Below, in pieces: positions 57,210-64,000 of a stretch of 64,000 nt of DNA. The notes beneath the pieces were generated by a model that saw nothing but the letters and a program-made list of their open reading frames with translations, ran no database searches and was not told the origin of the DNA. The translations under genes and the position numbers were made by a program. This DNA is from DASRDZ01 sp035569495 (lineage in GTDB: Bacteria; Chloroflexota; Dormibacteria; Aeolococcales; Aeolococcaceae), in the NCBI GenBank assembly GCA_035569495.1, contig DATMMX010000033.1:24266-88265 (forward strand). Direction: 5' to 3'. How positions within the stretch are numbered: the stretch's first letter is position 1; each line of letters begins with the position of its first letter.

Positions 57210-57215
57210 AGCGTA
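57210..57215 (-). promoter_or_regulatory. -10 box of leaderless carboxylase gene
   Basis: TACGCT on the minus strand, eight bases before the ATG at 57201. Confidence 0.5.
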
Positions 57216-57278
57216 GCGGAGCAGGCGGCGAGCCGGTCGCGCCAGCCGCCTGCGCGGCGCGCCCATGGGGCGGGCGCG

Positions 57279-57299
57279 GCCGGGTCACTGCGACCCGGC
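57279..57299 (-). terminator. Hairpin between phosphoesterase and carboxylase genes
   Basis: Perfect 8-bp GC stem GCCGGGTC/GACCCGGC with a five-base loop, 37 bases beyond the phosphoesterase stop. There is no U-run, so the terminator role is tentative. Confidence 0.4.
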
Positions 57300-57335
57300 A
57301 CGCGCCGTGCCCCTGGTTGGAGGGGAGTTGCGGAG

Positions 57336-59000
57336 CTAGTCCTGCGAGCTGGGCTGGCCGGTGCTCGGGTCGAGGATCAGCCGGCCCTCGCTGGGGTTGT
57401 TCATGTCGAACAGGTTGAGCAGGGTGCCGGCGTTGGCGTCCCAGCTGCCGCTGCCGATGCGGCCGAGCGACCAGTTGTCCTCGATGAATCGGGTGATCGA
57501 GGACTGGTCGGTGGTGCTGTGGTCGACCGAGTTCTGCTTGGCGAACGGCGAGATCACCAGCAGGGGCAGGCGCGGGCCGAAGCCGCAGCGGGTCTGCTCG
57601 GCGGCGCCGGTGGAGCTGGTGGGCACCTGGTGGGCGTTGCCGCACTGCCCGGCGGCGGTCAGGGTGTCGAGCTGGGTCTGCGAGCCGATCATCACCGGCG
57701 CCATGACGTGGTCGTACCAGCCGTCGGAGTCGTCGTAGGAGATGACCACGGCGGTGTCCTTCCACGAGCTGCTCTGCTGCAGCTTGTTGATGCTGTCGAC
57801 CAGGAAGGTCTGCTCGTCGAGCGGGTTGGAGTAGCCGGCGTGGCCGTCCTGGTAGCGCGGCGCCTTGAGGAAGCTGACCGCGGGCATGCTGCCGTTGTCC
57901 ACCGAGGCCCAGAAGTCGGAGAGGTCGTACTGGTGGTTGGCCTGGTCCTGGGCGCCGATCCTGTCGATCGAGGTCGGCGGCAGGTGCTGCGGGTTGGCCG
58001 TCGAGGCGTAGTACTGGAAGGGCTGGTGGTGGGCGCTGTAGTCCTTGACCACGGCGCCGGTCACCGGGCTGGTGTGGGTGCCGGTGCAGACCTGGCCGAG
58101 GTTGTCGCTGCTCGGCTGGCCGGGCACATAGCCGGGGCTGGCGAAACCGCCCTCGAACCAGCCCCAGGTGACGTTCTGGGTGTTGAGCAGGTCGCCGACG
58201 TTCTTGCCACCAACGGCAGCAACACCGGTGCCCGAGCAGGTGTCGAACATCGGGTCGGGGTCACCGTAGACGGTGCCCGCGCCCTGCGGCTGCGGCTGCC
58301 CGGGGGTGGCCGGCTGCGTGGTCTTGGCGCCGCAGGCTGGCTGGGTGCCATTGACGCTGTCCTGCGCGCCGCAGGTCGCACCGTACGTGTTGCCGGCCAC
58401 CAGGTTGAGCACGCCTGGGGTCGAGGGGCCGTAGCCGGTGCCGTACGAGTTGTCGCTCATGGCGAAGTGCTGCGCATAGTTCCAGAGCGCGGTGACGGTG
58501 TTGCCGTCGTAGTAGTCCATCACCGCCATGTTGCCCGGCGTGGCCGCGCCGCCCAGGCACTGGCCCAGCGTGTTGCCGGTGCTGCTGCTGGAGTTCTCCA
58601 CGAACTTGTCCATGGCGCCGTGGTCGGCGGCGCTCTGCTCGGGCGTGTAGTCGTGGTTCATGTCGCAGGTGTGCGCCTGGCTGCGGCTGAGGCGCTGCGG
58701 GTTGGCGCTGTTGGGGTTGCTGCTCAGCAGCGCCGGGCTCAGCCCGTTGACCGACGGCGTCCCGCTCTTGGCGGTGAAGCCCGGCTCAGCCTGCGGGTTG
58801 AGCGCGTTGGGGTAGGTGCCGAAGTAGTGGTCGAAGGAGACGTTCTCCTGGAAGATCACCACCAGGTGCTTGATCGGCGTGGTGGTGGCGAGCGCGGTGG
58901 CGGGGTCGTTGGCCTTGGCCCCCGCGGTCGAGGGCATCACCGCCGCGACGGCGACGGCGCCGACGGCGGCCGCGATGGACAGCGTTCGACGATGGTTCAC
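57336..59000 (-). CDS. Secreted phospholipase C/acid phosphatase-family phosphoesterase
   Basis: About 554 residues, PF04185-like. A signal sequence (TLSIAAAVGAVAVAAVMPSTAGA) precedes KHLVVIFQENVSFDHYFGTYP, the family opening metal-site motif. Later motifs: HDYTPEQSAADHGAMDKF, NYAQHFAMSDNSYGTGYGPSTPG, KDTAVVISYDDSDGWYDHVMAP and GFGPRLPLLVISPFAKQNSVDH. The protein is exported and may hydrolyse phospholipids or phosphate esters. GTG 59000 is chosen because GGAGG is 12 bases upstream; ATG 59024 is an alternative. Domain assignment firm, substrate open. Confidence 0.9.
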   Translation of the reverse strand: MNHRRTLSIAAAVGAVAVAAVMPSTAGAKANDPATALATTTPIKHLVVIFQENVSFDHYFGTYPNALNPQAEPGFTAKSGTPSVNGLSPALLSSNPNSANPQRLSRSQAHTCDMNHDYTPEQSAADHGAMDKFVENSSSSTGNTLGQCLGGAATPGNMAVMDYYDGNTVTALWNYAQHFAMSDNSYGTGYGPSTPGVLNLVAGNTYGATCGAQDSVNGTQPACGAKTTQPATPGQPQPQGAGTVYGDPDPMFDTCSGTGVAAVGGKNVGDLLNTQNVTWGWFEGGFASPGYVPGQPSSDNLGQVCTGTHTSPVTGAVVKDYSAHHQPFQYYASTANPQHLPPTSIDRIGAQDQANHQYDLSDFWASVDNGSMPAVSFLKAPRYQDGHAGYSNPLDEQTFLVDSINKLQQSSSWKDTAVVISYDDSDGWYDHVMAPVMIGSQTQLDTLTAAGQCGNAHQVPTSSTGAAEQTRCGFGPRLPLLVISPFAKQNSVDHSTTDQSSITRFIEDNWSLGRIGSGSWDANAGTLLNLFDMNNPSEGRLILDPSTGQPSSQD

Positions 59001-59109
59001 GAGTGTGACTGGCCTCCATTCCATTCCTGCGGTTGGACTGCTCAGCCATGCTGCCGGGGTGGACATTGGCAACGCGGTAAGGCGCGCTTAAGGGCTGGCG
59101 AGCGACGGG

Positions 59110-60327
59110 TCAGAACGGCCCCGCGCTGAAGGCGAAGTCGAGACCCTGGCCGGCGCGCGTCGAGGTGGTGCCGCCGCCCGGCGTCGCGGTGAGGATGTCG
59201 AGGCCGCACGGACCGGAGGGGAAGGCGCCCGTGCCGGGCTGGTAGTCGCACGCCGCGACGGCGACCAATCCCGGACCAGGCAGCGGCTGCGCCCACTGGG
59301 GCACGGTCTGACCGTCGCTGCGCGACCACACGACGCGCCCCGTGCGCCAGTCGAGGAGCTGGATGCCCGGGACCCGGCTGAGCGTCGTCCCCGAGCTCGC
59401 CGCGTCGAGCGCGACCACCAGCGCCGCGCCGTCACCGCTGAACCCCACCGGCCACCCGCTCGTCGCCAGGCGCACGACGGCACCGGTCGCCACCGAGACC
59501 ACCACCGGGTGCCGAGCGGTATCGACGTAGGCGAAGACCTGCCCGTCCGGCGATGCCACCGGCGATCCGGCGCAGTCGCCGCTGCAGATCGCCCGCTGCG
59601 CCGGGGCGCCGCCGGCATGGAGGTCGAGCTGCATCACCTCGTTGGCGACGCCCTGCATGGTGGTCGAGAGCAGCACGTCGGCGCGCATCTCGTTCGCGCT
59701 GCAGCTCAGCAGCGACGGCGATTCGCTCGACTCCGCGTCCGTGGTGGGAAGGCGCGCGCTGCCCCACAGGATGCCGTCGAGGCCGAGCAGGTCGACCTGG
59801 ACGCCGTTGGCGGCCGCCAGGGGCGACATGTGGCAGAGATGCCGGCCGTCGTCGGCCCACACCGTCTGCCCGCCGAAGGGCATCTGTCCCAGCCAGCTCC
59901 CGCTCGCCGCGTACACGTCGCGGTCGACCAGCAGCGTGCGGCCGTCGGGCGACCCGGCCACCGCCGGCTGCTGGGCCGCGCGGCCGCCGTCGCTGGTGGC
60001 CGGCAGCGCGATGGTGCCGCGGTCGCGTCCCGACCAGTCGACGGCGTGGAGGGTGTACGGCGGCCCGAGCGTCCCATCCCAGTTGGCCCAGTAGACGACG
60101 TCGACACCGGCGGGGACGGTCGACGGCAGGTCCGGGTGCGGCCTGGCGACCGGCAGCGGCGCGACGGTCGGCACCGGCGCGACCGCGACGACGTGCGGCG
60201 CGCGAAGCTGCTTGACGGCCACCGCCGCCGCCACCCCGATTGCGGGCACCAGCGCGAGCGCGACGGCGACCTGGAGCGGCCCGATGCGTCGAGGGCCGTC
60301 GGGATCGCCGCCGTGGTTCGCAGCCAT
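59110..60327 (-). CDS. Membrane-anchored propeller-like protein
   Basis: 405 residues. One helix (about 16-38) anchors an extracytoplasmic beta-rich region of repeated strand motifs (SPDGRTLLVDRD, WADDGRHLCHM, SPDGQVFAYVDT, SGDGAALVVALD, LLDWRTGRVVW), the rhythm of a TolB/WD-like propeller. Several Cys (about 210, 245, 250, 370, 385) could form disulfides. No catalytic motif is seen and I cannot assign a function. It follows the methylmalonyl-CoA mutase on the same strand, 53 bases later. Confidence 0.7.
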   Translation of the reverse strand: MAANHGGDPDGPRRIGPLQVAVALALVPAIGVAAAVAVKQLRAPHVVAVAPVPTVAPLPVARPHPDLPSTVPAGVDVVYWANWDGTLGPPYTLHAVDWSGRDRGTIALPATSDGGRAAQQPAVAGSPDGRTLLVDRDVYAASGSWLGQMPFGGQTVWADDGRHLCHMSPLAAANGVQVDLLGLDGILWGSARLPTTDAESSESPSLLSCSANEMRADVLLSTTMQGVANEVMQLDLHAGGAPAQRAICSGDCAGSPVASPDGQVFAYVDTARHPVVVSVATGAVVRLATSGWPVGFSGDGAALVVALDAASSGTTLSRVPGIQLLDWRTGRVVWSRSDGQTVPQWAQPLPGPGLVAVAACDYQPGTGAFPSGPCGLDILTATPGGGTTSTRAGQGLDFAFSAGPF

Positions 60328-60380
60328 TGGCCTACCGTCGCCGTGCCGGAGGGTGACGCCCGCCGCGCGAAGCGCGCGCC

Positions 60381-62005
<1,625 letters not shown>

Positions 62006-62006
<1 letters not shown>

Positions 62007-62428
62007 CAGTGCGACCCGTTGGCCTCGGGGTCTTCCTGGCACAGCTCGGTGAGCACCCCCGCCGCCGCCTTGGGGTGCACGAAGGCGACCAGCCGTCCAC
62101 CGGCACCCTTGCGCGGCGCGGTGTCGAGAAGTTGGGTGCCGTCAGCGGCGAGGCGGTCGAGGGCGTCCTGCACGTCGGCGACCCCGTAGGCGACGTGGTG
62201 GATGCCGCCGCCGCGCTTCTCCAGGAACCTGGCGATCTTGGAATCGGGGCCCAAAGACCCCAACAGCTCGATGCGCGACTCGCCGACCTCGAACATCACC
62301 GTCTCCACGCCGTCGGACTCGACCACCTCGCGATGCGACGGCTCGACCCCGAAGAGGTGGGCGTAGGCGGCCGCGGCCGCGTCGAGGTCGGGCACGGCGA
62401 TGCCGATGTGGTCGATCTTCTCCAGCAT
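62006..62428 (-). CDS. mce: Methylmalonyl-CoA epimerase
   Basis: 140-residue glyoxalase-fold (VOC) enzyme that interconverts (S)- and (R)-methylmalonyl-CoA between carboxylase and mutase. Motifs: IDHIGIAVPDLDAA (first metal His), VMFEVGESRIELLG (Glu), and IHHVAYGVADVQDAL (second His). AAGGGAG nine bases before the ATG. First gene of a two-gene operon with the mutase. Confidence 0.93.
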
Positions 62429-62463
62429 GCGAACGAGCTCCCTTGTGGTGCAGGTGCTTGCCG

Positions 62464-62469
62464 AGTATA
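62464..62469 (-). promoter_or_regulatory. -10 box of the epimerase-mutase operon
   Basis: TATACT (5/6) on the minus strand, 35 bases before the epimerase ATG. Unlike many promoters here it gives a leader with a Shine-Dalgarno. No -35 is obvious. Confidence 0.45.
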
Positions 62470-62511
62470 GGAACCTGCGCCGCGGCGACGATGCACGCCC
62501 GGCCGCGCTGC

Positions 62512-62880
62512 CTACGCCTCCAGCAGCGCCAGCGCGTTCCTGCAGGCCGCGGGCATGTCCTCGCGCAGGCTGTGGAACGACCACACGCCGCGCTTCTCGC
62601 TGCGCACGAATCCGGCCTCGCGGAGCTTGCCCAGGTGGTGCGAGATGGTCGGCTGGGACTGGGCGAAGGCGGCGGTGAAGTCGCAGACGCAGATGGGGCC
62701 GCCGGCGTCGCGGAGCATGCGCAGGATCTGGACCCGGGTGGGGTCGGCGAGGACGCGGAACAGCGCGGCCAGCGACTCCGCCTCGCGCGGTGCCATGGGC
62801 AGCTCGACGGGAACGCAGCAGCCGCGGGTGCGGACGCCGAGATCGACGGCAGGCTGCGTGGCGGTGGGACTGGCGGCCAT
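62512..62880 (-). CDS. ArsR-family arsenite/metal-responsive repressor
   Basis: 122-residue winged-helix repressor. Helix-turn-helix (about 64-95) contains FAQSQPTISHHLGKLREAGF and the wing KRGVWSFH. Two Cys sets are present: Cys21-Cys22 near the N-terminus and Cys64/Cys66 (ICVCDF) at helix 3; each alone is a known arsenite site in different ArsR lineages. No ars resistance genes are in the window, so it may act in trans. ATG 62880 is seven bases after TACCAT, and the ATG at 62889 overlaps that box, so the shorter start is preferred. Confidence 0.88.
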   Translation of the reverse strand: MAASPTATQPAVDLGVRTRGCCVPVELPMAPREAESLAALFRVLADPTRVQILRMLRDAGGPICVCDFTAAFAQSQPTISHHLGKLREAGFVRSEKRGVWSFHSLREDMPAACRNALALLEA

Positions 62881-62887
62881 CCGCCCC

Positions 62888-62893
62888 ATGGTA
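62888..62893 (-). promoter_or_regulatory. -10 box of leaderless arsR-like gene
   Basis: TACCAT seven bases before the ATG at 62880 and overlapping the earlier ATG at 62889. Confidence 0.45.
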
Positions 62894-63045
62894 CCGATTG
62901 ACGGCCATCGATGCCTCACCGGCGAGCTGCCGCCACAAGTTCGTTATCCCTCTCTCAGGACCATTTCAGGCGCCCGGCGCGGCCCGCCTCCATAGTGAGC
63001 GCCGGCCCACAGCCCCATCAGCAACGAAAAGGACCGGATCAAGCA

Positions 63046-63828
63046 ATGTTGTTCACTCCACTCCGCAAGGCGGTGATCGCCGGCGCCGGCCTGGTGGCCC
63101 TCGGCGCGGGCACCGGCGTCGGCGTCCACTCGGCGATGACCGCCACGCTCACCTCCGCCAACACACCCAACGTCAGCACCGCGGCGACCAGCCCCAACCC
63201 GGCCACCACTCCCGACCCCACCGACTGCCGCCACGGGCACGGCGAGAAGGGGGCCGCGGCCGAGCAGTTGATCTCCATCACCGCCAGCGTCACCGGCCAG
63301 ACCCCGCAGCAGATCCTCGACCAGCTCAAGGCTGGCAAGACGCTCAACCAGATCGCCGGCAGCAACGCCGCCACCGTCGAGCAGCAGGCGATCGCCAAGC
63401 TCAAGACCGCGCTCGACCAGCGGGTCGCCGCCGGCAAGCTCGACGCCGCCCGCGAGCAGACCATGCTCGACAAGGCCAAGACCGCCCTGGACAAGACGAT
63501 GTCCAGCGACCTCAGCGGCAAGCTCCCGCCTGCCGGCGCCGCCGCCTGCGCCCCGCGGGGCCTGCTCGGCACCCTGGTCAAGGTGACCGCCGACAAGACC
63601 GGCCTGACCGTCCAGCAGGTGCTCGACCAGCTCAAGGCCGGCAAGTCGATCGACCAGATCGCCGGCAGCAAGGCGGCCGACGTCAAGGCCACCGTGCTGC
63701 AGATGGAGCAGCAGAAGCTCTCCTCCGAGCTCGACAAGCTGATGGGCCGCAGCGGCCTGCCCGACCCCAAGCTGGGCCACGGCCCCGGCGGCGCCAAGCC
63801 GAACACCTCGCCCTCGCCGGCCGCGTAG
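63046..63828 (+). CDS. Secreted helical protein with two QxxLDQLKAGK repeats
   Basis: 260-residue exported protein I do not recognise. A signal helix (about 8-28) is followed by a Thr/Pro/Asn linker with one His/Cys cluster (DCRHGHGEK), then two similar helical units: ITASVTGQTPQQILDQLKAG and VTADKTGLTVQQVLDQLKAG, each continuing into a Lys/Ala/Asp-rich helix. The tail is Gly/Pro/Ser-rich. Each unit resembles a short DNA-binding-like or surface-adhesive helical hairpin but no known domain is clear. AAAAGGA lies 12 bases before the ATG. Confidence 0.7.
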   Translation: MLFTPLRKAVIAGAGLVALGAGTGVGVHSAMTATLTSANTPNVSTAATSPNPATTPDPTDCRHGHGEKGAAAEQLISITASVTGQTPQQILDQLKAGKTLNQIAGSNAATVEQQAIAKLKTALDQRVAAGKLDAAREQTMLDKAKTALDKTMSSDLSGKLPPAGAAACAPRGLLGTLVKVTADKTGLTVQQVLDQLKAGKSIDQIAGSKAADVKATVLQMEQQKLSSELDKLMGRSGLPDPKLGHGPGGAKPNTSPSPAA

Positions 63829-63851
63829 CCGGCGCACGACCCTCCCGCCCT

Positions 63852-63902
63852 CACGGGCCCCCGCCGCGGACCTGCGGCTCGGGGGCCCGTGTCCTTGTTT
63901 CT
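63852..63902 (+). terminator. Intrinsic terminator after the secreted helical protein gene
   Basis: A perfect 12-bp GC stem (63852-63863 with 63880-63891), whose 16-base loop can form a small inner hairpin, is followed by a T-rich run (tccttgtttctc). It lies 24 bases after the stop codon. Confidence 0.85.
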
Positions 63903-63950
63903 CGGGGCGGTCGCGCCTTGGTCACCGTGCGGGAGCGCGCCCGAGGCCGG

Positions 63951-63959
63951 TGCTACGGT
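63951..63959 (+). promoter_or_regulatory. Extended -10 box of the gene cut by the window end
   Basis: TGC followed by TACGGT (63954-63959), ten bases before the ATG at 63970, with no Shine-Dalgarno: another leaderless start. Confidence 0.5.
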
Positions 63960-63969
63960 CGCCGCGACC

Positions 63970-64000
63970 ATGACCCGTCCCTCCCGGGCCACACTGCTCG
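63970..64000 (+). CDS. Start of a gene truncated by the window end
   Basis: Ten codons (MTRPSRATLL) from an ATG that follows a well-placed extended -10 box. Too short to name; the basic, hydrophobic-turning start could be a signal or membrane anchor. The rest lies outside the window. Confidence 0.5.
   Translation, partial: MTRPSRATLL

Noticed and set aside
54632..57301. Single 889-residue frame joining carboxylase shadow and C1 peptidase
   Set aside because: Only the part from 55447 is a real gene (C1 peptidase); the rest runs in the wrong frame over the carboxylase beta gene.

Overview
This is a very GC-rich (about 70 %) bacterial chromosome segment with dense, mostly short-spaced genes on both strands, one tRNA, no insertion sequence and no CRISPR array. 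F420H2:NADP oxidoreductase, LytR-CpsA-Psr and sortase-like envelope proteins, B12-dependent acyl-CoA mutases and many genes with an actinobacterial-style leaderless start point to a high-GC Gram-positive-like lineage. Candidatus Dormibacterota, a Chloroflexota relative or a deep actinobacterium would fit; I cannot decide from sequence alone.

Layout. 0.1-2.8 kb: ABC exporter pair, tRNA-Lys and a small membrane protein. 2.8-12.1 kb: a compact overlapping pyrimidine operon (pyrB-pyrR-pyrC-carAB-pyrK-pyrD) in which CarA and CarB are one fused 1525-residue protein and whose leader carries a PyrR-binding-like element next to the ribosome binding site. 12.2-19.2 kb: one giant secreted beta-rich protein ending in five PKD domains. 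19.5-24.6 kb: M23 peptidase, DUF2905, CbpA-like DnaJ, a cupredoxin lipoprotein and a small secreted protein built of four cysteine quartets. 24.6-27.2 kb: an isobutyryl-CoA-mutase-like large subunit with its MeaB GTPase. 27.3-32.5 kb: a sortase-like protein, then three translationally coupled genes: a multi-helix protein, an 8-helix protein whose soluble part has the Lys-x6-Lys and Asp-x-Asp signature of edema-factor/CyaA/ExoY nucleotidyl cyclase toxins, and a 253-residue soluble protein that may be its partner or immunity protein. 32.5-38.1 kb: PPi-type phosphofructokinase, a PAS-GGDEF-EAL regulator and an LCP protein. 38.3-42.8 kb: three acyl-CoA dehydrogenases (one lacking FAD-contact motifs), a decayed dehydrogenase tail, and a receiver protein with Glu at the phosphorylation position. 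42.9-51.3 kb: MFS exporter, SucCD, EamA, NpdG, AI-2E transporter and acyl-CoA synthetase. 51.3-60.3 kb: C39-like repeat protein, SRPBCC, acyltransferase, C1 peptidase, acyl-CoA carboxylase beta subunit, phosphoesterase and a propeller-like protein. 60.4-64 kb: methylmalonyl-CoA mutase plus epimerase, ArsR regulator, a secreted helical protein and the first codons of a truncated gene.

How it fits together. Acyl-CoA synthetase, three dehydrogenases, carboxylase, epimerase, two mutases with MeaB, and SucCD form a dispersed short/branched-chain acyl-CoA degradation network (propionyl-CoA to succinate, isobutyryl-CoA/butyryl-CoA interconversion). The small B12-binding mutase subunits and the biotin carboxylase are not in the window. 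Ten genes have a TAnnnT box 6-10 bases before the start codon and no ribosome binding site, implying leaderless mRNAs; others (pyrB, epimerase, C1 peptidase) have real leaders with a Shine-Dalgarno sequence.
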